Below are positions 55,061 through 63,258 of a DNA stretch of 64,000 bases, in pieces; position 1 is the first letter of the stretch, and each line of letters opens with the position of its first letter. Origin of the DNA: Rubrivivax sp. (lineage in GTDB: Bacteria; Pseudomonadota; Gammaproteobacteria; Burkholderiales; Burkholderiaceae_C); assembly GCA_016790425.1 (NCBI GenBank), contig JAEUPF010000025.1, positions 1 to 64,000 of the forward strand, given 5' to 3'. The notes under the pieces are model-generated. The model was not told where the DNA came from and ran no database searches. It saw nothing but the letters and a program-made list of their open reading frames with translations. Made by a program: the position numbers and the translations under genes.

Positions 55061-55110
55061 TTCATGGCGCCCGCACGGCGCTTCATTCACGCCGCTTCAC
55101 TCACGCCGCT

Positions 55111-56217
55111 TCACGGCGCCGCCGCCAGCCGCGGGGCGCTGGCCAGCACCTTGGCGAGTTCCTCCTTCCAGAATTTCGCCTGCCCCGTGGTGCCGTGCCC
55201 CACGGTGGCCTCGCTGGCCGGGATCAGGAAGATGCGCCCGCCCTTGACGCGCTTGATCTCGCGCTCGAGCACGCCGAGTTCCGGTGGGTTGCGCTCGTCG
55301 TCGGCGGAGTTGATCGCCAGCAGCACGCCCTGGATCTTCTCCAGCCCCGCCGAGGGGTTGAAGTCGCGCGACGAGTCCCACTGGTACAGCGTGTCGTTGG
55401 CGTCGGCGGCGAACGGCGCCGCCAGGCGCGCGTCGAGCAGCGCGTCGGCCCGGGCGCGCGTCGGCGCGGCCTTGTACAGCGCCTGGTTGCCGCCGTTGGT
55501 GGCCAGCGCGAAGAAGACCGAGGCCACGCGCGCGCTCGCCGGCTGCTTCGTGTACTGGCCGTTCATCCACTCGGGGTCGTTGCGGATCGAGTCGACGATG
55601 AGCCTTCTCAGCATCCAGTTGCGCCCGGCCATCTCCACCGGCAGCGAAGCCATCGGCACCGCGATGTCGGCGAACCCCGGGTACATCTGCGCGAAGAGCC
55701 ACGTCTCCATGCCGCCCATCGAGTTGCCGATCACCAGCCGCAGCCGCTTGACGCCCAGGTGCTCGGTGAGCAGGCGGTGCTGCGCCACCACCATGTCGTC
55801 GTAGTTGTACCGGGGGAACGCGGTGCGCAGGCCGTCGCTCGGCTTGCTCGAGCGGCCGTGCCCGATGGCGTCGGGCAGGACGATGAAGTGGCGCGCCGCA
55901 TCCAGCGGCTGCCCGGGCCCGAACAGCTCGCCGGCAAAAGCCGGGCTCAGCATCGAAGCGCCCGAGCCCGTGGTGCCGTGCATCACCAGTACCGGCTCGC
56001 CGGCGGGGTTGCCGAGCGTGCGGTAGTGCAAGCGCAGCTCGGGCAGCGTCTCGCCGCTCTTGAAGCGGAAGTCGCGCACAACCCATGAGCCTTCCTTCAC
56101 CGCCGGCCCGGGTGGCGAGGTGGCGGCGCCCTGGGCGAACGCAAGGTTCGCGGTCGGCGCGATCAGCACAAGCGCGAGCGCGGCTGGGCGCACGGCGGCA
56201 AGCAGGCGGTGCAGCAT
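55111..56217 (-). CDS. Secreted alpha/beta hydrolase of the MetX (homoserine acetyltransferase-like) family
   Basis: A 368-residue protein with a signal peptide (about 1-28, ending LAFAQG), so it acts outside the cytoplasm. The fold is that of homoserine O-acetyltransferase relatives: LRLHYRTLGNPAG, VLVMHGTTGSGASML, VLPDAIGHGRSSKPSDG and the nucleophile elbow VIGNSMGGME (Ser about residue 165). The predicted acid and His lie near SADDERNPPE and ATVGHGTTG. A true MetX is cytoplasmic, so this is probably a hydrolase with unknown ester or lactone substrate. ATG start; convergent with dgkA. Confidence 0.83.
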   Translation of the reverse strand: MLHRLLAAVRPAALALVLIAPTANLAFAQGAATSPPGPAVKEGSWVVRDFRFKSGETLPELRLHYRTLGNPAGEPVLVMHGTTGSGASMLSPAFAGELFGPGQPLDAARHFIVLPDAIGHGRSSKPSDGLRTAFPRYNYDDMVVAQHRLLTEHLGVKRLRLVIGNSMGGMETWLFAQMYPGFADIAVPMASLPVEMAGRNWMLRRLIVDSIRNDPEWMNGQYTKQPASARVASVFFALATNGGNQALYKAAPTRARADALLDARLAAPFAADANDTLYQWDSSRDFNPSAGLEKIQGVLLAINSADDERNPPELGVLEREIKRVKGGRIFLIPASEATVGHGTTGQAKFWKEELAKVLASAPRLAAAP

Positions 56218-56318
56218 CGGGGTGTCTCCTTTCGTTGTGGGCGCGCATTCTGCGCCCGCAACGCCTTTGCTGCTGCTGCTGCTGCCGTGGCTGCCGCTGC
56301 TGCGGCGGCGCGGGCGCC

Positions 56319-57539
56319 TCAGCGCTCCCTGAACGCCTCCTGCGTCCTCAGCATCGGCCGCAGCAGGTACTCGAGCACCGTGCGCGCGCCGGTGCGGATC
56401 TCGGCGGTGCCGGTCATGCCCGGCAGCACCTCGAGCGGCCGCGCGCGCCGGCCCTCGCCGGCCTTGAACGATTCGCGGTCGGCGTCCACCAGCGCCCGGT
56501 ACCAGGTGCCGTCGGCGTTGGCGGCGCGCTCGGGGTCGCCCAGCGCATCGGGGCTGATCGACAGCACCTTGCCCTTGAGCGCGCCGTAGACCGTGGCGTC
56601 GTAGGCCGAGAGCTTGATCGCCACCGGCTGCCCCACCTTGACGAAGCCGATGTCGGCCGGCTTGATGCGCGCCTCGACCAGCACCCGCGCGCCCACCGGC
56701 ACGATCTCCATGATCGGCGCACCGCCGGCGACGACGCCGCCGACGGTGTTGTTGCGGATCTGCTTGACGATGCCGTTCACCGGCGAGACGAGCACGGTGC
56801 GCTTCAACGCGTCGTCGCGAACGACCATCTGTTCCTCGAGCAGCGCCAGCTCGGTGCGCACGCGCACGAGTTCGGCGCTGGCCTCCTGGCGGAAGCGGTT
56901 GATGCGCTCGGAGTTGGCCAGGCGCAGGTCGTTCACCTGCCGGCGCAGGCGCATCACTTCGACGTCGCTCATCAGGCCGCGCCGCGCCATGCTGTCGGCG
57001 ACGTTGAGTTCCTCCACCAGCAAGCCGATGCTGCGGCCGTTGGCGGCCACCGCCTCATCGAGCGCGCGCTTGCGCGCTTCGTAGTTCTCGGTCTCGCCCT
57101 GCACCACCGCGGCCGACTTCTTCACCTCGGGGGGGAAGACGAGCGGCTTGCCGGTCGATTCGGCGACGAGCCGCGCCACGGCGCCCAGCAGCGCTACGCG
57201 CTTGGCCTGGCCTTCGGCCTGCTGCGCCTCGACGCGCGTAGGGTCGAGCGTGGCGAGCTGCTGGCCCTGGCGCACCTGCTCGCCTTCGCGCACCGACAGC
57301 TCGCGCAGGATGCCGCCTTCGAGGCTGGCGATGAGCTGCTCGCGCCCCTCGGGGATGATGCGCGTGGGCGCCTTGGCGACGATGTCGACTTCGGCCACTG
57401 CGGCCCAGCCGAGGGCGCAGGCCACCGTCACGAGCATCAGGTACACCGACCACATCGCCGCCGGCGCAGCCTCGACCACCTGCGCGCCGCGCACGGGGCT
57501 CAGGTAGGCGAGGTCGCCGGGCTCGAGGCGCAGCGTCAT
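56319..57539 (-). CDS. Type I secretion membrane-fusion protein (HlyD family)
   Basis: A 406-residue adaptor linking an inner-membrane ABC exporter to a TolC-like channel. A cytoplasmic tail (1-30), a transmembrane helix (about 30-52), the barrel-lipoyl start GREQLIASLEGGILRELSVR, a long coiled-coil hairpin (about 115-245), then LVSPVNGIVKQIRNNTVGGV and the C-terminal GMTGTAEIRTGARTVLEYLL. It resembles LapC-type adaptors. It is separated from its ABC gene by 520 bp of hairpin-rich repeats, so it may need its own promoter. ATG 57539. Confidence 0.92.
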   Translation of the reverse strand: MTLRLEPGDLAYLSPVRGAQVVEAAPAAMWSVYLMLVTVACALGWAAVAEVDIVAKAPTRIIPEGREQLIASLEGGILRELSVREGEQVRQGQQLATLDPTRVEAQQAEGQAKRVALLGAVARLVAESTGKPLVFPPEVKKSAAVVQGETENYEARKRALDEAVAANGRSIGLLVEELNVADSMARRGLMSDVEVMRLRRQVNDLRLANSERINRFRQEASAELVRVRTELALLEEQMVVRDDALKRTVLVSPVNGIVKQIRNNTVGGVVAGGAPIMEIVPVGARVLVEARIKPADIGFVKVGQPVAIKLSAYDATVYGALKGKVLSISPDALGDPERAANADGTWYRALVDADRESFKAGEGRRARPLEVLPGMTGTAEIRTGARTVLEYLLRPMLRTQEAFRER

Positions 57540-57621
57540 GGCTGTCTCGCCTGAGCGAGGGCGATGCGGGCGATGCGGGCGATGCGCATCCTGCGCACCC
57601 TGCGCGCCACGGCCTGTGGCG

Positions 57622-57744
57622 CGCCAAGGGCGCCGGGTGGTCGGCTCTGCTCGTGTCCTCTTTCGGCCGCCCTGCTCGCAAGCTTCGCAGGGCGCCCGAA
57701 TGCCCCCTTTACCTCGCTGAGCCGGCCACCCGGCGCCCTTGGCG
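57622..57744. mobile_element. MITE-like element 1 with 25-bp terminal inverted repeats
   Basis: The left end 57622-57646 and right end 57720-57744 are inverted copies with one mismatch in 25. Inside is a 70-bp core (57647-57716) that starts ctgctcgtgtcctctttcgg and contains a hairpin with stem CGCCCTGC (57668-57675) and GCAGGGCG (57687-57694). The same core recurs in opposite orientation in element 2. It has no coding capacity, so any movement would depend on another enzyme. Mobility itself is inference. Confidence 0.6.
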
Positions 57745-57790
57745 AGAACCAGCGTGGGCCATCCACGAAAGCGTGCCACCGGTGGTGCAC

Positions 57791-57995
57791 GATCGGGACG
57801 ACGGGGTGCCCTGCGCAGCGAGATAAAGGGGGCATTCGGGCGCGCTGCGGAGCTTGCGGAGCAGCGCGGCCGAAAGAGGACACGAGCAGGCGAGCCCGGA
57901 CACGAACAGTCCAGTGGACTGTTCGTGCCTGGCGAGCGGCCGGGCGCTTGCGCCCGGCGCGGCCTGCAAGGCCAGGGCACCGCGTCGTCCCGATC
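57791..57995. mobile_element. MITE-like element 2 with 23-bp terminal inverted repeats
   Basis: The ends 57791-57813 and 57973-57995 are inverted copies with one mismatch in 23. The interior holds the inverted core copy (57819-57889, 66 of 71 positions shared with element 1), whose hairpin stem CGCGCTGC/GCAGCGCG (57841-57848, 57861-57868) shows a compensatory swap relative to element 1. Next come a perfect 13-bp palindrome cacgaacagtcca (57901-57927), a 9-bp-stem hairpin (57939-57958) and a small ggcc hairpin (57961-57973). Confidence 0.6.
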
Positions 57996-58059
57996 CCGCC
58001 ACCAGCCTTCGAGGTGCGGCCTGCAAGGATCTCAGCAGAAGAGCGACTTCCACCCAGCA

Positions 58060-60354
58060 TCACACCGACGCCTCCCGCTGCACCGGCTGCGCACTCGGAT
58101 GCATATGCAGGTTGCTCGCCGCAGCCTGCGCATTCGGCGGAGCGGCCGGCTTGGCGCCGGACAGCGCCGCCAGCACCTGCGCCTTCGGCCCGTCCATGAC
58201 GATGCGTCCGCCGTCGACGACGACGATGCGCTCGACGAGCTCGAGCACCGCCGGGCGGTGCGTGACCATGATCAGCGTGCAGGTCGAGCCCTGGCCGCCG
58301 ACCGCTTCCTTGAGCTGGCGCAGGAAGGCGACCTCGCTCTGCGCGTCCATCGAACTCGTCGGCTCGTCCATCAGCAGGATCTGCGGCCGCGTCACGAGGC
58401 AGCGGGCCAGCGCGACGAGCTGCCGCTGGCCGCCGGAAAGCAGCGCGCCGGCTTCGCCGACCGGCAGCTCCCAGCCTTGCGGATGCGTGCCGACGAGGCG
58501 GTCGAGCCCGGTCAGCCGCGCCACGTCGGCCAGCCGGCCGGGGTCGGCGGTGGGCCGGTCGAGCAGCACGTTGTCGCGCAGCGTGCCGTTGAAAAGCCGC
58601 GGGTCCTGCGCGACGAAGCCGACGCGGGCGCGGTAGTCGGCCGGGTCGATCTGTCTCAAGTCCATGCCGTCGACTTCGACATGGCCCTCGGTCGGCTGGT
58701 ACAGGCCCGCGAGCAAGCGCAGCACCGTGCTCTTGCCCGAGCCGATGCGCCCGAGCACCGCGACGCGCTCGCCCGGCTGGAACGCGAGCGTCACGCCCTT
58801 GAGCACGCGCGGCCCGGGTTCGCGATCGGCAAACCCCGGCGTCGGATAGGCGAAGGCCACTTCGCGCAGGCCGATGCGGCCGGAGAGCTCGCGCCGCGGC
58901 ACGTAGACGCGGCCTTCCTCGCGGTCCACCGGCTGGCTCATCACGCGGTCGAGCGCGCGCATCGCGGCGCGCGCGCCCTGGTAGCGGGTGGCCAGCTGCA
59001 CCACGCTCATCAGCGGCGCCACGGCGCGGGTGGCGAACATCACCGCGCCGATCAGCGCGCCGGCAGTGACGACCTTGTCGTCGATCAGGAACACGCCCCA
59101 CACCAGCATCAGCATCGTCACCACCTGCTGCGACACCGACGACAGGTTCACCGTCCAGCTCGAGATGCTGCGCGAGCGCAGCATCGCCTCGGCCGCGGCG
59201 ACGGTGGCTTCCTCGTAGCGGCGCAGGAAGCGGCCCTGCGCGCCGGCCGCCTTCAGGTCTTCCAGGCCGTCGACCGCTTCGACGAGCACGCCGTGCAGGT
59301 CGGCCGTCTCGCGCATGTGCCGGCTCATCGCGCGGCGCAGCGCGCCCTGGATGAGCACCGCGATCGCCAGCAGCGCCGGCACCGCCAGCGCCGGCACGAA
59401 GCCCAGCGGCCCGCCGATGACGAACGTCATCGCGACGAAGAGCACGATGAACGGCAGGTCCGACAGCGCCGACAGCGTGGCCGAGGCGAAGAACTCGCGC
59501 ACCAGCTCCACCTGTGCCAGGTGGTGCGCGTAGGCGCCGGCGCTGTCGGGCCGGTGCTCCATGCGCAGCGCCAGCGTCTGGCGGAACAGTGTCGTGCCGA
59601 CGATCAGGTCGACCTTGCGCCCGGCCATGTCGATGAGGTAGGCGCGCAGCTGCCTCGCCACGAGGTCGAAGCCGATCGCCAGCGCGCACGCCCCGGCCAC
59701 CGCGCCCAGCGTCACGTAGGCCTGGTGCGGAATGACCTTGTCGTAGATGACCGAGGTCGCCAGCCCCGTCACCAGCATCAGCACGTTGGACAGCAGCGCC
59801 GCGAAGAGCGCCGAGCGGTAGTAGGGGACGAAGCGGCGCAGCGTGCCCCACAGCCAGTGCCGCGCCGGGTCGCGCAGTGCCGCGGCCTCCTCGGCGGTTT
59901 CGTGGCGGCGCACGGGTTCGGGCAGCGGCTGCGGCGTGGCCACCAGCGCGAAGCCGCTGTATTCGGCATCGAGTTCCGCCAGGCTCGCCGAGCAGGCGTG
60001 GTGCTCGACACCCGGCATCACGATGTCGTAGCGCTGCGGGTCGGCCGCGTCGCGCGCCACCACGATGCAGGCGTCGCCTTCGTTGAGCAGCAGCACCGCC
60101 GGCAGCAGCAGGTGGTGCAGTTCGCCGATCGGCCGCTGCACGAGGCCGGCGCTGTAGCCCGCTTCGCGCAGCACGCGCAGCGCCTGGTCGGGGCCGATGC
60201 GGCCTTCGATCGGCTGCCCGGCCAGCAGCGACTGCGGCGAACGCTCGCGCCCGTGGTGACGCGTCAGCCAGGCGAGCGCGTGCGCGAGGGCGTCGTTCTC
60301 GAGGTCCCAGCCCGGAGCAGCCGGCAGCGCGGGGGCGACGGCTCGCGGCGACAT
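58060..60354 (-). CDS. Type I secretion ABC transporter (LapB/LssB-like)
   Basis: A 764-residue exporter. The N-terminal domain (about 20-150) has a peptidase C39-like shape but the catalytic Cys is not visible, so it is a degenerate, substrate-holding domain as in LapB and HlyB. Six transmembrane helices lie at about 170-450. The nucleotide-binding domain has VLGRIGSGKSTVLRLLAGLY, FVAQDPRLFNGTLRDNVLLD, LLSGGQRQLVALARCL and ILLMDEPTSSMD. It exports large repeat adhesins or RTX proteins in relatives; no cargo or TolC gene is in view. It starts 5 bp after the glycosyltransferase. Confidence 0.93.
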   Translation of the reverse strand: MSPRAVAPALPAAPGWDLENDALAHALAWLTRHHGRERSPQSLLAGQPIEGRIGPDQALRVLREAGYSAGLVQRPIGELHHLLLPAVLLLNEGDACIVVARDAADPQRYDIVMPGVEHHACSASLAELDAEYSGFALVATPQPLPEPVRRHETAEEAAALRDPARHWLWGTLRRFVPYYRSALFAALLSNVLMLVTGLATSVIYDKVIPHQAYVTLGAVAGACALAIGFDLVARQLRAYLIDMAGRKVDLIVGTTLFRQTLALRMEHRPDSAGAYAHHLAQVELVREFFASATLSALSDLPFIVLFVAMTFVIGGPLGFVPALAVPALLAIAVLIQGALRRAMSRHMRETADLHGVLVEAVDGLEDLKAAGAQGRFLRRYEEATVAAAEAMLRSRSISSWTVNLSSVSQQVVTMLMLVWGVFLIDDKVVTAGALIGAVMFATRAVAPLMSVVQLATRYQGARAAMRALDRVMSQPVDREEGRVYVPRRELSGRIGLREVAFAYPTPGFADREPGPRVLKGVTLAFQPGERVAVLGRIGSGKSTVLRLLAGLYQPTEGHVEVDGMDLRQIDPADYRARVGFVAQDPRLFNGTLRDNVLLDRPTADPGRLADVARLTGLDRLVGTHPQGWELPVGEAGALLSGGQRQLVALARCLVTRPQILLMDEPTSSMDAQSEVAFLRQLKEAVGGQGSTCTLIMVTHRPAVLELVERIVVVDGGRIVMDGPKAQVLAALSGAKPAAPPNAQAAASNLHMHPSAQPVQREASV

Positions 60355-60359
60355 CGTCG

Positions 60360-62423
60360 TCAGGGGGCGGCTCGCGCCGGTGACTCACCCGGCGCGGCTC
60401 GCGCCGGTGACGCCTCAGGCGCGGCTCGCGCCGCTGACTCACCCGGCGCGGCTCGCGCCGCGCGGGCCAGCCGCTCGAACTCGCCTTCGATGTCGCGCAC
60501 GATCTGCGGCACGTCGAACAGCGGCGAGGCGCGCCCGTGCTCGGCCAGGTAGCGCTTGAGCGAGGCCGCGCGCGCCGGCGTGCGCCCGAGCGTGACGGCG
60601 AGCTTCTCGTACTCCGCCAGGCTCGTCGTCACCAGGTCGGGCAGCCCCACCGCGTGCAGCAGCGAGCCGGCCATGCGCGAGATGAACGTGCGGCCGGCCA
60701 GCGTGACGATGGGCGTGCCCATCCACAGCGCGTCGCTGGCGGTGGTGCCGGCGTTGAACGGGAACGTGTCGAGCACGAGGTCGGCGAGCGCAAAGCGCGC
60801 CAGGTACTCGGCCGGCGAGACGCGCGGCGCGAAGACGAGGCGCTCGGCGGCGACGCCGGCCGCCTGTGCCGCGGCGAGCAGGTTGGCGCGCGCGGTGTCG
60901 TTGTCGGCCAGCAGCCACAGCACGCTGCCGGGCACCGCACTGACGATGCGCATCCAGGCCGCGAACATCTGCGGCGTGAACTTGTGGTTGTTGTTGAACG
61001 AGCAGAAGACGAAGGCGCCGCTGTCCGCGGCCGGCAGGCCGTAGCGCTGGCGCGTCTGCGTCTCGGGCGGCGCCACCTCGCGCCGACGGTCGCTCACCTG
61101 GTAGCAGTGCGGCAGGTACAGCGGCCGCTCGCTGCAATAAGGCAGCAACTCGGGCGGCATCACGAAGCGGTCGGCGAGCATCCAGTCGACGCCCGGCAGC
61201 GCCGACGTGCCGGGCAGGCCGAGGTAGCTCACCTGCACCGGCGCCGGCCGCTGCACCAGGATGCCGGGCCGCGCGCCGTTGGTGAGCCCTTGCAGGTCGA
61301 CCAGCACGTCGATGCCGGCCTCGGCGATGCGGCGTGCCGCATGCGCATCGTCCACGCCCACCAGCGCCACGTGGCGGTCGATGGCGCGCAGGATCCGCTG
61401 CCGCAGCGGCTGCGCCGAAGGCGGGGTCCAGTCGAACGCCCAGACCTCGAAGCGCTCGCGGTCGTGCAGCTCGAACAGTTCCGCGGTCAGCAGCCCCACC
61501 GCGTGCATGTGCAGGTCGCCCGAGAGGTAGCCGATGCGGATGCGGCGCTCGCGCTGAGCGGTTGCTGCTGCGTCCGCCGCGGCGCCGCTTCGCAGCGCGG
61601 CGCTCGCCAGCGCGTCGGCCGGCTTGGCGAAGGTCTGCCACAGCGGCGTGGCGCCCGGCCTGGCCACTTTCTCGGCGACGAAGCGCTGCGCGGCCAGCAG
61701 TTGCAGCGCCGGGTCGTCGACGAGCCCCATCATCGCCAGCAGCGACGTGCCGGTGAGAAGCTGGTACGGGGTCACCTCGCCCACCGGCTGCTGCGCCGGC
61801 CAGGCGCATTGCTTCTGGCGCACGTGCACGAAGTGCTGGATCACGTCGGGCTGCGCCGGCTTCAGCAGCAGGCTGGCGCGCATCTCGGCCTCGGCTTCGG
61901 GCAGGCGCTTGAGTTGTTCGAGCAGCCGGGCGCGGTTGTTCAGCGCGTGCAGGCGGTGTTCGAGGGCGGGTGCCGGCAGCGCGTCGCGCACCTGCTGCCA
62001 GGCGGCCAGCGCTTCTTCGTGCGCGCCGCGCCGCTCGTGCAGGTGGCCGAGGTTCAACAGCGCCGGCGCGAAGCCGGGCAGGCGCGCCAGGACACCCCGG
62101 TACGCCTGCTCGGCGCCGGCGTCGTCACCGGCGGCGGACAGCGTCGTGCCCCAGTTGAAGCAGGCCACCGGCCAATGCGGCTCGTGCGGGTTGTGCCTCA
62201 CCCAGGCCTCGTACAGCGCCGCGGCTTGCGCGCCCTGGCCGCGCGCGGCAAGCGCCTGCGCGCGCTCGATCAGTTCGCCCAGCGCGAGCGCCGGCCCGGG
62301 CTTCCCGGGCGCTTCTGGCGCGTGGGTCTGCCTCTTCTCTGGAGCAACGAGGGCTTCGGCGGCGGCCATGTGGCGTGGAGGGCGGAGGGACGGTCTCGCA
62401 GCGTCCGCGCAGGCAGACGCCAT
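60360..62423 (-). CDS. TPR-containing SPINDLY/OGT-type glycosyltransferase
   Basis: A 687-residue protein. TPR units cover about residues 90-200 ([39 protein letters not shown]). The GT41-type catalytic part follows, with IRIGYLSGDLHMHAVGLLTA (catalytic His region), VSYLGLPGTSALPGVDWMLA, FNNNHKFTPQMFAAW and DTFPFNAGTTASDALWMGTP, the nucleotide-sugar site. It probably glycosylates a protein in the cytoplasm, likely the cargo of the exporter encoded 5 bp downstream. The C-terminus has a 9-residue repeat. ATG 62423; ATG 62369 is possible. Confidence 0.88.
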   Translation of the reverse strand: MASACADAARPSLRPPRHMAAAEALVAPEKRQTHAPEAPGKPGPALALGELIERAQALAARGQGAQAAALYEAWVRHNPHEPHWPVACFNWGTTLSAAGDDAGAEQAYRGVLARLPGFAPALLNLGHLHERRGAHEEALAAWQQVRDALPAPALEHRLHALNNRARLLEQLKRLPEAEAEMRASLLLKPAQPDVIQHFVHVRQKQCAWPAQQPVGEVTPYQLLTGTSLLAMMGLVDDPALQLLAAQRFVAEKVARPGATPLWQTFAKPADALASAALRSGAAADAAATAQRERRIRIGYLSGDLHMHAVGLLTAELFELHDRERFEVWAFDWTPPSAQPLRQRILRAIDRHVALVGVDDAHAARRIAEAGIDVLVDLQGLTNGARPGILVQRPAPVQVSYLGLPGTSALPGVDWMLADRFVMPPELLPYCSERPLYLPHCYQVSDRRREVAPPETQTRQRYGLPAADSGAFVFCSFNNNHKFTPQMFAAWMRIVSAVPGSVLWLLADNDTARANLLAAAQAAGVAAERLVFAPRVSPAEYLARFALADLVLDTFPFNAGTTASDALWMGTPIVTLAGRTFISRMAGSLLHAVGLPDLVTTSLAEYEKLAVTLGRTPARAASLKRYLAEHGRASPLFDVPQIVRDIEGEFERLARAARAAPGESAARAAPEASPARAAPGESPARAAP
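60364..60471. repeat. 27-bp tandem repeat at the 3' end of the glycosyltransferase gene
   Basis: Four 27-bp units (60364-60390, 60391-60417, 60418-60444, 60445-60471) with consensus ggcgcggctcgcgccggtga followed by ctcaccc. They encode the nine-residue repeat ARAAPGESP at the protein's end. Each unit is nearly palindromic (ggcgcggctcgcgcc), so it could also form hairpins in the mRNA just before the ABC gene. Confidence 0.88.
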
Positions 62424-62596
62424 CACGCGGCATGCTAGGAAGCACGGCCGGCGCCTGAAGGCGCATCAGCGGGGGGAAAGCGGTTCAGTTCGCTGGCTGG
62501 CGTTCGGCGGCTGCTGCGCGCACGTTGCCCGCGCCAGACCGTTCAGCAGCGCTCCCGCTAGCATCGGCGCCGCGCCGAGGCCCGACGACACCGACC

Positions 62597-63226
62597 ATGC
62601 CCGACTTCCCGAGCGACATCTACACCGAGCCCGCGAACATCGACGTCGACACGCTGGCCAACCTCGGCCCGCTGGCGCCGATGGCCGGCATCTGGCAAGG
62701 CGAGCGCGGTCTGGACGTGAAGCCCAAGGCCGAGGGACCGAAGAAGCAGGCGTACGTCGAACGCATCGAGCTGCAGCCGATCGACCCGCAGACCAACGGC
62801 CCGCAACTGCTGTACGGGCTGCGCTACCACACCCACATCACCAAGCCGGGGCAGGTGAAGACCTACCACGAGCAGGTGGGCTACTGGCTGTGGGAGCCGG
62901 CCACCGGCACCGTGATCCACACGCTGACCATCCCGCGCGGGCAGACGGCCATGGCCGCCGGCACCGCCGCCGCCGGCGCGAAGACGTTCGAGCTGAAGGC
63001 CACGCAGGGCCTTCAAACCTGGGGCATCTGCTCGGCGCCGTTCCTCCAGCACGCGTTCCGCACCACCGAGTTCCGCATCCAGGTGACCGTCAACGACGAC
63101 GGCACCTGGGGCTACGAGGAAGACACGGTGCTGATGATCAAGGGCCGCGACGAGCCGTTCCACCACACCGACCGCAATCTGCTCGCCCGGATCGGCGAGC
63201 CGACGCGCAACCCGCTGGCGCGCTGA
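62597..63226 (+). CDS. Nitrobindin-like heme-binding beta-barrel protein (FABP-type, DUF1794)
   Basis: A 209-residue protein of the THAP4/nitrobindin-like beta-barrel family. Recognisable: LGPLAPMAGIWQGERGLDVK (the GxWxGxG-type motif, about residues 23-42), VGYWLWEPATGTVIHTLTIP and the C-terminal FHHTDRNLLARIG. Some relatives bind heme and nitric oxide; whether the axial His is conserved here is uncertain. No signal peptide. ATG 62597 is chosen over a longer frame from 62525. It is followed 32 bp later by an outer-membrane protein gene. Confidence 0.82.
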   Translation: MPDFPSDIYTEPANIDVDTLANLGPLAPMAGIWQGERGLDVKPKAEGPKKQAYVERIELQPIDPQTNGPQLLYGLRYHTHITKPGQVKTYHEQVGYWLWEPATGTVIHTLTIPRGQTAMAAGTAAAGAKTFELKATQGLQTWGICSAPFLQHAFRTTEFRIQVTVNDDGTWGYEEDTVLMIKGRDEPFHHTDRNLLARIGEPTRNPLAR

Positions 63227-63258
63227 ACCACGCGGGCAACCACCCCGGAGGGCTGGCC

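Larger units (their letters stand above)
57540..58059. other. Repeat-filled spacer inside the type I secretion operon
   Basis: No gene is supported here. The stretch holds three 9-bp gcgatgcgg-type units (57561-57587), two hairpin-rich inverted-repeat elements (57622-57744 and 57791-57995), and a 13-bp direct repeat gcggcctgcaagg near 57960 and 58017. Open frames through it are Arg/Pro-rich and appear on both strands, as expected for palindromic DNA. Confidence 0.75.

Noticed and set aside
57540..58059. Hypothetical proteins in the spacer of the type I secretion operon
   Set aside because: The frames exist on both strands because of inverted repeats; composition is Arg/Pro/Ser-rich and no start has a ribosome-binding site.
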